NCBI RefSeq assembly: GCF_030247195.1
Contig: NC_080672.1
Span: 390,555,037 to 390,619,036 of the forward strand
Length of the DNA: 64,000 nucleotides
Source: Topomyia yanbarensis
Taxonomy: Eukaryota > Arthropoda > Insecta > Diptera > Culicidae
Reading direction: 5' to 3'
Positions within the stretch are counted from its first letter, which is position 1; the number at the start of each line of letters is the position of its first letter. The notes below the pieces were generated by a model. The model was not told the DNA's origin and ran no database searches. It saw nothing but the letters and a program-made list of their open reading frames with translations. This document shows, piece after piece, positions 34,631-45,928 of this stretch. A program made the position numbers and the translations under genes.

Positions 34631-36267
34631 TGTTCCTAAATTCAAGTGCCATGTACTCTAAAACAATAACGTTTTCACGATACAAAAACAAGATCCTGAA
34701 CAACAATGTGTTTTATAATCATGTTCATTTTTTCTTCAGTAACACCTGCATAACGCTTTTATTTGTGGTTTATTTTGATTTTTTTATGAACACGGTTCCC
34801 GCTGTGTTATTACCAAATCGTTTTTCCGTACGTGAACTGGTTCACAACTTTATGCACAAAAGGTTGATGCGTGATTTTATTCATAAATTTAGGATCTTGC
34901 TCATGGTCCGATTATGCGACGTGAACTGGTTCATGATTTATTACATTTTGAATCAATCATCTGGTTTTCGTGTTTGTGAAGTAATTCGCAAAATGAAACT
35001 AGTCTGGATATTTTGTCGTGAACTATTTCACGAAACTCGGAATATTAACGTAAAGCAATTCATAATGTCTAATACATCAATAGTCCAAAATGCGAATGTA
35101 GCAGGAATTTTAACTTTTTGCTAAAATTAAATGACTTAGCCTTACGATATGTTTGGCAAAGTTGTTGTACTTTGCAAGGCCCTACTTTTCGTTTAAACAG
35201 AAGCTAGAGTGGTTCTAATTCTAGCAATATTTAATATTGTTCTCTTCAACGGTTCGAGATAGAGCTTGACTGTCTTCGATGAAGTTATAGAGCAGCAAAT
35301 TCTAGACAAATTATCTGAAGACACGCAAGCTCTAGTTTGTATACTTTCCATTGCACGAGAAATCCAAATGTAAGCTTTAGGGTGTTCTTCAAAAAACGGT
35401 TTTATTTCTATAACTTATGTAGTTTTTATTTTTTTCTAAAGTAACATTTGGACAACTTGAAGATTATTTTGGGGCGCATAGTTTGCTTTAAATCACCAAC
35501 TACTAAACTTATTTCATTTCAAAGTTATGAGAACTTTTAGATAAAAATATAACTTTTTCAAATAAAATTATTTTCGATTAGGGCACTTAACATTAAATAC
35601 CGCTGCTGTCATATGAAATAGCATACTTGTTAGTATAGATCACAAAAAATGGCAAATTCGATATTGTTTTTTATATCTGGCAATATTTACTAAAAAATAG
35701 TTTATTTTTATTAAAAGGTACATATAACTTTCTAACGAGAGAAGCTAGAGATTCGGTATATTTAGACAAATTGTTCTCCTTCAAAATATCTGAAAGAAGT
35801 CCTCTAAAGTGATCCTAATGAAAAATCAAAACTGCAAAAGTTATATAAAGAAAACGTGTTTAATCCACCTAACAGTGTGATGAGACATTTCTTATAACTC
35901 TTATCACTCTCTTCGGATATTATATCGTTTGAGAACATTTAGAACTTGATGCTTCGCGATGTTTTTGATAACACATACTACATGGGATAGTGGCAGGACT
36001 CAGAGAATCGCTCAAATCAGTATAGGACAACATCAGTGCTAGAAATCTCAAACAAAATCAATGGGAAAGCGAAAAAATGGCCCATAAAATAGACATACCA
36101 ACGAATTATTGCTAACACTCTGTTAATAAAATATCTATATTGTGGTGGGAAAACTGAATTTTCCTAAAGGGGTTATATATTGTACTGAAACACAAAAAAC
36201 GTTTTTTTTAATCGATTTGAAGTTTATATTTTACTCAAATTTCCAACGCGACTGAGAACTAAGAAAT

Positions 36268-36946
36268 CAACGCTTTTTCTTGAAAAGGGCGATACTAGCA
36301 GTGATACCATTCAAAGAAAATCAACAGTGAATATTTCCAGACTTATTCCAGACTTATTATATGGTTTTATTTCCTATTTAAGAACTATTGTGCTTTTTTA
36401 CATCCTAGATTGCATGATTCAGTGATCGAAACCCAAAACTTCATAAAGTATTTGAAATTATTAAATTAAAATTTGTTTTTGCTATTGAAATTAACAAAAT
36501 GATAGTATCGCCCCTTTGGCGATTGTTTACTTTTTCGGTCCCATCTATCAGCATTGAAGTATCGCCCTTACGTTTTTTTTACAATAACTACCGTTTTACA
36601 CCACCGATTTCGTCCGGGTTTTTTCAATAGAGATCATTGTTACTATTTACAGCTGGTATCAGTCTGATAATCCTAAAAAATACGAAAATAACAGTTTCGC
36701 CTCTAAACTGCTAGCAAAAAAAGTATCGCCCTGTTTGTTTGCATGGAGCGTGGAGAGCGAAACTTTAAATAAACAAACAAAAATACAGTTTCGCCCATTG
36801 TATTTTTTGCTGTAGTTTAAGAAAGCAATATCGTAGAATCAAAAATTTTAGGTAAATTTGTTACGTTTCAAAGCCCTCATTCGCATGTAAGAAAAAAGCC
36901 CTATGTTTACATTTGTAAGTATCGCCCTTTTCACAAAAAAGCGTTG
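36268..36946. mobile_element. Small inverted-repeat element with repeated GTATCGCCC motif
   Basis: CAACGCTTTTT (36268-36278) is matched by AAAAAGCGTTG (36936-36946), and next to them GAAAAGGGCGATACT by AGTATCGCCCTTTTC. Inside, the motif (A)GTATCGCCC or its GTTTCGCCC variant recurs about six times (near 36508, 36559, 36690, 36722, 36788, 36919). Noncoding. Subterminal repeats of this type are common transposase-binding arrays in DNA transposons. Confidence 0.75.
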
Positions 36947-37616
36947 AAATGAAATCGCAGCTCCTGGTATCACGCTATCTCTGAAGTACATGCGTGCATA
37001 GTTTCAAATTTTACTTCCATATCGACTTTTTCTAAAGGTGACTTCCCAGTAGTATTCTTGATTTGAATTATTATCGCTAATCCTAATGCCAAAGAATAAA
37101 TAAAAACCTCACGAAAACGAACCGTTTGGGAAAATCATCATCATTACTGGAACTTTCATTTTCACGAAACTTTTCGATAACCTTCCGTCACTTGCGTTAA
37201 TGCACTCGGTGCACAGTGCTCTAAAACTCTAGCGAAATCGTCTTAGGGCACCAGCGGGTCTGTAAAGAATACTAAAAATTAATTTCTATTCCATAATTTT
37301 CAGTTCAGCAATTCGAGAGATCGTGCTCACCGCAAACCATGAAAAATAGACTACGTTGTGAAGCAATGATCACTATTTATTAAAAAATCACGGTTAAATA
37401 AAAAATAAAATAAAGAATAAAAATAAAATTTCAAATAGTTTATAATTTTCACAAACCTATTAGGAAAAATTGTGTAATAAGCTTTCGTAATATTGTGTAG
37501 GAAAAAAGCTGAGAATTTGAAAAGAAATCTGAGGATTATGATTGATTACAGAACTCTGGAATTTTCTATTGGAATGTTTTCAGGCATGAATTTGATATTG
37601 ATGCTATTTAATAATA

Positions 37617-37663
37617 GTCTTGATTTCACAGTTGTCTAATTTAGACAACTGTAAAATCAAGAC
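37617..37663. repeat. Near-perfect 23-bp inverted repeat, 1-nt centre
   Basis: GTCTTGATTTCACAGTTGTCTAA (broken here as GTCTTGATTT + CACAGTTGTCTAA, 37617-37639) pairs with 37641-37663 with one mismatch. With no loop it would extrude as a cruciform rather than encode an RNA hairpin with a proper loop. Confidence 0.85.
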
Positions 37664-38739
37664 CAATAGATCAGTTACATATCAGGACCCCATTCCGACA
37701 ATTTATCAAAAGTCCTCATGATGTTTACAACAACAGGTTATCAATCTACGGATCAGATAATGTTATTGTAATATTGAATTAAATCAGTTTGCATCAATAA
37801 ATTTTCAACTCCAATCCAATATTTTTCTTTGTGTGGTGGGGGGGCGGGCTGTATGGTGTTAAAACCTTCTCTTGGCTACGCCGTTGCTTGGAGTTATTTA
37901 TTTAGCTTTTCATTTTCCGAAAGGTTTCAGATCAATCCGATGGTCATAAGTTAGAAAAATTGCAGTCAGAAGGTTCGCACAAATGAACATTTTTGCACTG
38001 ATTTTGATTTGCAAGTTATCAAGTTCCTTCCAGACAACTTGGAAGTGTTCGGTGATTATTTCTAGCGGTTGTAGATAGAAAAATGAAATACAAAATTCGA
38101 TTTATCGAAATAATGTTTGGCTTATTTCAATGGATTATTACTATATTGAACAATAAATAGGCGACGAAGAGTAATCCACAAACAACAAGCCATAACTTTT
38201 AAAGTATTCAAAATAGATATTTGAAGTCTTCAGTAAAGTTATTCGCAAAAGTAAGAGCTACAAATTTGCTGAAGGCATCATTTCGATATAATCACTTCCA
38301 AGAAAATTTGTGAAAATATCTCACTCATAGGGGGATTAATCAGCAAAAGCACAATACCAAAAGAGAGAGCATATTACCTCTATTAAATTCTCCGAATATA
38401 CTATTGACCTAAAATAAGCCGTTTTGGCGTTAATAATAGATTACATGTTTTTGGTCATATTTCTGGCAATGGGAAATGATAGAAATCTTTCGTCCGCATT
38501 TAATATTAAATATCTCTTTTGATAATAGTCCGATTTCAACAATCTATAGCTTGTTCGAAAGGTATTCATTTAAGCTGTCTAAAAACATATAAATTGTTAA
38601 TCTATATTGTCAATTCCGGCAGATAATTTAAAAAAACTGCAAAAAGCGCCATTTTTACGCATTCAAACATTTATATCTTAAAAACTAAACATCAGAATCA
38701 AAAACAAATTAATAGCGTTCATACTGTTTTTTAGTTCTT

Positions 38740-38975
38740 TCATTTAAAATTGGTTTGGATAAGATCGGTTCAGCCATTGCTGAGAAACACGAATGAGAAT
38801 TTGTCCGTTACATACACACACACACACAGACACACACACACACACACAGACATTGTCCCAAATCGTCGAGCTGAGTCGATTGGTGTATAAGACTCGGCCC
38901 TCCGGGCCTCGGAAAAAATCTTGAAAGTTTGAGCGAATTCTATACATTTCTTTTATAAGAAATGTAAAACCATTT
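38740..38975. repeat. Interspersed repeat with internal CA microsatellite
   Basis: Contains TTCAGCCATTGCTGAGAAAC, a CA-rich run at 38812-38849, and the small palindrome CGGCCCTCCGGGCC. The combination (TTCAGCC...CACACA...GAGTCGATTGGT...CTCGGCCCTCCGGGCC) matches my memory of a repeat scattered through mosquito genomes; that recognition is unverified. Confidence 0.55.
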
Positions 38976-40106
38976 TTTAAGGAACACCCCAACTTTTTTG
39001 GCAAATCCAGTGTCTTCGACAAAGTTTTTTTCAAAAGTTTATTTTCTTCAATTTTCTGGAAGACAGCAAAACTCAACCTCGAGCCATAAAAAAGTTTTTT
39101 TTTAATTAAAAAAAATTAGAAATAACCCCACCCCTTCAGATGTTTTCTAGAGTTCTTGAAGACGAATATTTCCTTCTAACACATCAAAATTTTCGCTTCT
39201 ATTGTTCAAAAGATATAAGCACTTAATATATCAAAAATATATTTTTTTAAATTAAAAAAAAATATCATGTTCGCCATTTTTTCCTCAAATATAACTCTAA
39301 TCAAACCCATTTTATAGACGAAAAAGAATTATTTTTTGATTGCCCCAATTAGTCATACTGTTATTCCAAAGAACCTCATTTTTAGACGAAAAAGTGCTCA
39401 TAACTTTTCAACGAAAATAGTTAGATATGTGGTGCCATGAAACAAATAATTTGCCTTAAAACAATCTAAAAGCTGTCAGAAGACTACTTCAGTTTTAAAT
39501 CAATACCGCAAAAGTTATTTGAATAAAATTGTTTTTCTAAGAAACACCCTACCCTTCGATTTTAAATTTGTTGTAAAATGAAAAGTATGACAGATAGAGC
39601 TTACATGTCTTAAGCAAACTTTTCCAAAATTTGTTGTTCTACAACTTCGCTGAAGGTCGCGTGGCTCTAGCTAGAATGATTCAAAAGTAATTTTTTTGCT
39701 CTTGGTAAAATTTGAACCACCCTAACTGTCGTTTTAACAAAAAGAAGGAGTTTACAAACTACGAACACTTCTCCTCATACTTAGATTTAGTAAAATCTCA
39801 AAATTCCTGCGAAATTTGCATTCTGGACCACTGTGCATTCGTTTCAATGAAATCATATAATATTCATGGATTCGTTAACTGATTCAAAATTAATTGTAGA
39901 TTAGTCACGACTTACCATTTGTTTTCGTGAAATAGCTCACAAACTCATAAAACAATAATCATGGATTTCTGAGCTGATTCTTCATTTATTCGCGAACTAA
40001 CTTGCGTGCTTGTGATATTTAGATGATAATCATTTCCACTTTAATTCAACTCTGCACATGGTCTTGAAATTTTTATGCTAACTATTTCTTAAAATTTGAA
40101 ACATTA

Positions 40107-40400
40107 TGCTTGAAGGAGAGCGGGCCATTTGGGATAAAGCCATTTGACATAGTCTTTTGGCATAAGGTAATTTGGAATAATGGACGTTTAGTGTAACAGA
40201 TATTTGGCGTAATGGTCATTTGGCATAATTTTGAGAAGTGATCATTCTGCGGGTTATTTGGCATAACGGACATCTGGCATAATTATTTTTAAACTCCTGG
40301 AAATCTATCATTTGGCATAACAGACATTTAGCATAACAGACATTTGGCACAATTTTGCTAAGTGATCTCACTGAAAGTCATTTGGTATAACAGATGAATG
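40107..40400 (+). repeat. Minisatellite arm (CATTTGGCATAACGGA type), left arm
   Basis: Diverged ~16-17-bp units built on GGTCATTTGGCATAATG or CATTTGGCATAACAGA. Together with 41660-41975 (same unit, opposite orientation) it brackets a ~1.25-kb core. Foldback transposons have terminal inverted repeats made of short tandem repeats in just this way. Confidence 0.85.
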
Positions 40401-41659
40401 TGTAGTTTATCGATGAATGAGTCGTATGGTTAAAGCCGCACTAAGCAACATCAATGTGTTAGTCCTGTCACTAAGTTAGTGTCGGATACTAATGAGAGGA
40501 ACTCGAAACGTCTCTCCAATATCAATATAATAAAAATGTGCTGTTTTACATAACTTGTCAATGATTTCGAGTAATTACATTTTTAATTGATTTTGTTTTC
40601 TTTTAAATCAGAGCAGTTCTCTTGAGTTTCACTTTTGAAATTCTTTTATTTGCTCATTTTTGCAATCATTTTGTAGCTTTTGTGGGTTTTTGTATCGCAC
40701 TAGAACAGCGATCCACTAGATACTGGAAGTATGTATTGTTTTGGTTATCGTTATTACGATCGCCAGTGAGTATTAGCTTTCCAAACAGCGTTTCAATAAT
40801 TAGAATTAGGATTACCCTTCTTAATATCATGAGCTGTTCTTTCGAATTATATACCGCTCGATCCATGCGATAGGGAACTTTATTATTTCTGGATATAGCC
40901 AAGTTTTTCAACCGATGGTTTGTTGAATGAGTTTATATACTGCGAAGACCCGTTTTTTTAGTTCCTTGGTGAATTTTAGGCTGATAAAACGGGGACATTG
41001 ACAAAATCGGGACATATATTTTTCTTTCTTTTTCATAAACAGAAACTCTTATGATATTCTTCATTAGTCCATAGGTGTAGCCTCATAACCTTTTCTGATT
41101 ACTTAGTTTAAATTTCTCTTAAGGGGTCTGATAGTGCAAGATTTAAAAAAATATATTTCTATTTTTACATATTTCGGATATTTAATATAAGAAAAATATG
41201 CTCAAGAAAGAATTTACTCGAATTCAACTTGGTTTGTCTGCTAGAGTCCATCAAACTACTAACAATCAATTTTCATATGATGCTGACAATATCAGGTCAA
41301 AAACTGACAAAATCGGGAGCTGATAAAATCAGGCCTTCACTGTATATCGAATCATCGGTTCTTAGACTCTGGCTTTTGGGGGTAGCCAGTGTCATGCGGC
41401 TTTGCCACATAACCGAGACTGAGGCGTTGGAAGCGGCGGTCCAGCGCAAGCAAACCTGTAATCTACTCGTTTGCCCGGATTTCTCAAACATAGGGGCTAT
41501 GAATTAGGACTTGAAGCGGCATAGTCACATTAGACGTAAATGTTATTTATTATTTTTGTAAAAAAGAACTAGTTAAATTTGAACCCTCAGCAGTAGCACG
41601 GCTCAATATTACGCCGAATGACCTTACTTCTCGCACGGCCTAAAACTATGCATGTTTCC
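40401..41659. other. Core between the two minisatellite arms
   Basis: About 1.26 kb, no frame with a transposase or other recognised domain. Includes a fragment of the CACTAAGTTAGTGTCGGA family (40455-40515) found also at 16.6-17.2 and 63.6-64.0 kb. If the arms define an element, it is non-autonomous. Confidence 0.5.
40455..40515 (-). repeat. Fragment of the CTCATCAGAATCCGACACTA family
   Basis: TAGTCCTGTCACTAAGTTAG followed by TGTCGGATACTAATGAGAGG is the reverse complement, with small changes, of the block at 16645-16685 and 63755-63795. Confidence 0.75.
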
Positions 41660-41975
41660 CTGCAGGTAAAAAATTATGCTAAATGTTCGTTATGCCAGGT
41701 GTCCGTTATGGTAAATATCCGTTATACCTAATAACCCTCACTATACGCAAAAAGAGAAATTATGCCAAATGACCGTTATGTCAAATGGTCGTTATACTGG
41801 AGATAAAATAAATTATGCCAAATGTTCGTTATGCCAAATGTGTTTCAGTGTGATCAATTATCACAAATAACAAATAACCATTATGCCAAATAACCGTTAT
41901 GCAAAAAGTCCGTTATGCTAAATGGCCTTATGCCAAATGAACTTATACCAAATGACTTTATGCCAGATGACCCAG
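41660..41975 (-). repeat. Minisatellite arm, right arm (inverted)
   Basis: Units such as TTATGCCAAATGACCG and GTTATGCCAAATGTTC, the reverse complement of the units at 40107-40400, with slips and non-repeat interruptions. Pairs with that arm. Confidence 0.85.
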
Positions 41976-42054
41976 ACCATACATGGAGTCAACTGCTTGA
42001 TTAAATATAAGATAGTTTTGGCTAGCTGCTAGCTACCAATCGATGCTGGGTTAT

Positions 42055-42140
42055 TATGATCATTAGACCGAATGGTCATTAAGTCGAATGGTCATTAGGC
42101 CGAATCGTCACTAGGCCGTATGGTCGTTAAGCCGAATGAA
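42055..42140 (+). repeat. Short run of the GGTCATTAGGCCGAATG unit, left arm
   Basis: Four to five diverged units (GGTCATTAAGTCGAATG, GGTCATTAGGCCGAATC, GGTCGTTAAGCCGAATG). The same unit in inverted orientation occurs at 43205-43305, so the two bracket a ~1.06-kb core. This is the unit of the 11.9-kb array. Confidence 0.8.
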
Positions 42141-43204
42141 TGATTAGGGTATTGCAAAAACATTTTTTTTTAATTCTCGAAGGCCCCCCATCTCATATAG
42201 TAACAAATGTCAAAGTAAGCTCAGATGCCAAATTTCACATCATTTGGACACTTTGCTTGAAATTTTGGAAATTGGTACTATGGGAAAATATGGAGAAAAA
42301 ATATATTCAATGCTGTATATTTTGAAGTGGCACTCAGAAAATAACAATTCATACCTCGTTTAAAAGGAAATAACCTTCGTGTGTGAATGGAGATATTTCT
42401 GTTTCATGAAAACTACGGGAAAGTGAGGTACTGCGTCAGTTTGTCCCAAAAATCCCTTATTTTAAAAAAAATTCTGCTCCGTGTTGTAAATCATACATAT
42501 TTTTCAGTTTCTCTAATGTGAAAAAATCTCAGAAATTGAACGGAATCTTTTTAACCTTTGTCAGAATACGAGAAGTTGGGGTTATAGGGCATTTTGCCTT
42601 TCATATTAAATTTCATCATTATCTCTATTATTCTTTAATCAATTTTCATAAAAAAGTAACTTGTTGAACGTGGAAAATTCTTAGAAATAAAACAGAAATA
42701 TTCATCGAAAGAACAGCTCATGATAAAAAGAAGGATAATAAGCAAAAAAAATAATTATTGAAAAACTGTCTTGAAAAATAACCACTGTAGATTATTATGC
42801 GTGTAGGCGTTTTCACGACGCTATAACATTTTATTTGCTTATCCCAGTAGTATGGCGAAACCTCAGTCACAGCGTTGTGGTGCGAAGGGGTTGAAGGCAT
42901 TCAAATAAAAACTGCCGTCCTTGTACGATGCAGCGTTGGACTCGAAAGGAAACAGTCACCGAACTGTCACCTCAAATTCGCACTAGTTAGGCAGGTTTAG
43001 TAATTGGCACAGCGTAAACAAACGCAATTTTAATAACATTTATTTTGCTATGAAAATTAAGTATACAGTATAAATCTGAAAGATCTGATTTTTATTAATT
43101 TTCAGGCAATAAAACAATAATAATGTCTAATCGCGGTATAAAAACTCAACACAAAGCGAAAATACCCGAAAGCTCCATAAGATAAGCTTCGGCCTTTTTT
43201 CCTC
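42141..43204. other. Core between the second pair of minisatellite arms
   Basis: AT-rich, with no supported coding region or internal inverted repeat seen. Possibly the body of a non-autonomous foldback-like element. Confidence 0.45.
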
Positions 43205-43305
43205 TTCCTGATAGACATTCGGCTTCTTGGCCTACGGATTAATGTCCACTCGGCCCAATGTTCATTCGGCCTAACGTTCTTCGGCGTGATGGCCCGACAC
43301 CCTGC
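43205..43305 (-). repeat. Short run of the CATTCGGCCTAATG unit, right arm
   Basis: Units GACATTCGGCTTCTTGGCC, CCACTCGGCCCAATG and TTCATTCGGCCTAACG, followed by a degenerate TTCGGCGTGATGGCCC. Inverted relative to 42055-42140. Confidence 0.75.
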
Positions 43306-43567
43306 CAATCATAGGTACGAGCAGTATGTATAAGAAAACTATTAGGGCCTCAAACATCGTTATATATTTGATAAGGTTCAGTTTTATGCCCCGGACAGAA
43401 ATCGAAAACTGTACTGAGTACCAAAATACACTAGAGAGTCACAAATCGTGTTCGTTAAACAGTTCAAAGAACAAAATACCGCGAATCGGTTACAGTCTCA
43501 TAATCCAGTTCAAATAATCACTTTGCTCGGAAAAGAAAACGGGATAGTAAACCAAAAATAGCATAAT

Positions 43568-43730
43568 AGGGGGTAGGCGTAGCATAGTTGGTAAATCGAT
43601 TGCCTTGTACGCAGCGCACCTGGGTTCGAGCCCTGACCCCGCACATAGGGTTAGAAATTTTCATCAGAGATTTTTCTAACCCGAAGAGGCGAATGACCTA
43701 AAGGTTAAAACCTCTATAATTGAAATAAAA
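43568..43730 (+). mobile_element. tRNA-derived SINE (Feilai-like), full length
   Basis: Head GCGTAGCATAGTTGGTAAAT, B box GGGTTCGAGCCC, tail CCTCTATAATTGAAATA. Target duplication AAAAATAGCATAAT (43554-43567) and AAAAATAGCTTAAT (43731-43744) sets the ends. Confidence 0.95.
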
Positions 43731-43744
43731 AAAAATAGCTTAAT

Positions 43745-44690
43745 GCAATAATTCGAAGCGAAATTACGACGAATGTCACGATAAAGCTGTTGGTATCACG
43801 ACCATGAGTCACATTACGCCACGTGTCAAATTCGGAACCATGATTTATGGTATTATGCATATTTTTATGGGGTTGTATAGTGTTTGAGCCCATGAGAATT
43901 TGCTCGGGAAGATTCACATTATTCTGCAGAAAAATTCGATAACAAACTCGTGGAAAAACATCACGATAACGTGAATAGACTATACATGCCCGGGGAATAA
44001 CCACAGCAACCCAATCGAATACTTGAATGTAACGCCATGTATATGTTAGCGTGAACTAGTTTCGTGGAGACACAAATAGTTTCATGAATACGAAATTATG
44101 CTGACATGAAAGTGGAACAAACGACGCGCACGTGGAACGGTTGATGTATCTGTCATGCAAAGTATAAAACTTTTGGTACAGTTAACCCTCATTTTTGGCC
44201 GCTCAAAATTATTTCATATGTTCTTCACAAATAAATTCAAGTTTTCTGTCGCAGCTTCGGTTTGTTTACTACCCAACGATTAATTTTTTCGAGGCTGTTT
44301 TATTCTGTTGTTTTGACAGTTTTCCTTGTGTAAAAAATATTAGAAAAAATTTCAAGCCATTTCCTCACTATTTAACCTGAAGTTCAAGCTCAAGCTCAAC
44401 TAAAACTAAAAAAACTGGAAATAATCATTGAAGTGCAAATAAGAAGCAACACTTCTGGTGGCCGGCTACTCCGGACACCCGCTCGTTAGTTGCTCGTTTA
44501 AATTCTCGGAAATTGATCGCGAGCGAATTTCATACAAATGACTAAGAACATATTGTCTACCGAAACCTAACTCCTAATCTTTTCCCTTTCCTACTAACAC
44601 TAATTCCTTTTCCGTGATGCTCAGAGATGCAGAGATGCAATCTCATTCTCTATTTACAGCAAGTGTCGAACTAACATTCCTTTCCTTCCT
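43745..44690. other. Intron stretch with diverged repeat pieces, no gene
   Basis: 43745-44160 carries loosely conserved words (GTGAACTAGTTTCGTGGA, TTTCATGAATACGA) also found at 59.76-59.85 kb. It includes a fragment (about 43850-43910) of the MITE seen complete at 54.6 kb. 44160-44690 is unassigned. Confidence 0.45.
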
Positions 44691-44703
44691 CGGTAGAACT
44701 GCA

Positions 44704-44936
44704 TTCCCGACCAAATTCTCATGGGTTTAGATACCATACAGCCTCTTAAAAAGACCATAATTTTATTCCAAGTCAAGTTTCATAACCATCAAAATACAAT
44801 AAATTGGTCTCAATATCCCATAAATACACCAAAATATGGTTTTACGTGAGATCTACCGGACCATTGTGATGGTATTTTCATGGGTTGATCCCATTTAAAA
44901 CACTATCAAAGCACCATACCAATGCCCATATTCGGG
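44704..44936 (-). mobile_element. MITE, TCCCGAGCAAA family, inverted diverged copy
   Basis: Reverse complement of the 54.63-54.89 kb element. TTCCCGACCAAATTCTCATG begins it; AAGACCATAATTTTATTCC, TAAATACACCAAAATATGG and ACCGGACCATTGTGATGGTA follow in the matching order. It directly abuts the ~460-bp repeat unit. Confidence 0.8.
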
Positions 44937-45490
44937 CGATCACCTATTCACCACCCGGAAGTCCCTACCCTCGGTCCTAGCAGCATAGGTTCATGACTTC
45001 AGTTGGACCAATCATAAAAATGACGCTCATATCCACAAGACGTTTCATGGTGATGGGACCGGGAACTCTTGTGGGGAAACTTACTCACTTCATTCTTGCA
45101 TCTGAACCATATTCCGAAAATTAGGCATTAGATTCACGGTCCGTGCGCGATCATCCAAGGACACACGCTAATATGCGAATATGTGTGTCCACACGGTTAC
45201 GAAATCGAATTTAAACACGCGACGATACATACACGCAAGCACACGCAATATGCACTAGCCCAAGCAATCGAACACGTTAACATACAAACACTCGTGTCCT
45301 TCGCGATGATACACAAAGACGAACAAACACAAAAACGTCCCGATGATCTAGTGAAAGCAACAGAACTTCAAATCTTATTAACGCAGTCTCAAGCGCGAAC
45401 AAATAAACGCTCATTCCATACGGCCGCACATCTAAACCGTACACTCAATATCAGGATTAAAAAGTCCACCAATGTCTATTAAAACACACA
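44937..45490 (+). repeat. ~460-bp repeat unit, diverged single copy
   Basis: CCGGAAGTCCCTACCCTCGG, AGTTGGACCAATCA, GACCGGGAACTC and CACGGTTACGAAATCGAATT match the tandem at 27.4-28.9 kb in the same orientation. The left edge appears cut by the neighbouring MITE. Confidence 0.8.
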
Positions 45491-45919
45491 GATAGACACA
45501 TAATCTCTTCAGTAAATTGACTTATTATATTCCCTACAACTTTGCTAAATACAGTTTTTTTTTATTTTCATAAATGGCCAAATAAAAATTTGCTTTTCAA
45601 CTTTAGGGAGATCAATCACTAAACTGATACTTCTGTAAAATGGTAAACTTTTTGTAAATAAACTTAGTTAAAGACACTAAAGTCCAAAAATTGTTTTTCC
45701 ATGGTCAAAATAATTTCGATCACGCTTTTGCCTATTTGCATTGCTCCTATATATGATATATTGATTGTAACATAGTCACACACATCCATTTTCACCAAGC
45801 AAGAGTTCCACATCACGAATGTTCGCTCCTAGGCGAACAATGCAGATGTCAGTATCTACCGGCCGGATCTACCACTCTTGCTTCTGCGACTCACTCATCT
45901 CGAAAATATCACCACGGCG
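45491..45919. other. Spacer, nothing assigned
   Basis: AT-rich; no structure recognised. Confidence 0.4.
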
Positions 45920-45928
45920 TTGTCTGTT

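Larger units (their letters stand above)
34640..40080. mobile_element. Composite with ~0.8-1-kb diverged inverted terminal arms
   Basis: 34640-35650 and 39250-40080 are related as inverted repeats. On the left, GCAGGAATTTTAACTTTTTGCT leads to AGAGTGGTTCTAATT and then to ATAGAGCAGCAAATT. The reverse complement of the right gives GCAGGAATTTTGAGATTTTACT-like sequence, then AGGGTGGTTCAAATT, then GTAGAACAACAAATT, in the same order. The core holds a smaller inverted-repeat element (36268-36946), a perfect hairpin (37617) and a CA-containing repeat (38.74-38.97 kb). Arm-like fragments occur at 10.9-11.3, 53.3-53.8, 54.4-54.6 and 59.75-59.9 kb. No transposase frame seen. Confidence 0.6.

Noticed and set aside
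34630..35124. 164-codon plus-strand frame
   Set aside because: Lies in the repeat arm shared with 53.3 kb and 39.8 kb (inverted), where the frame is not kept.
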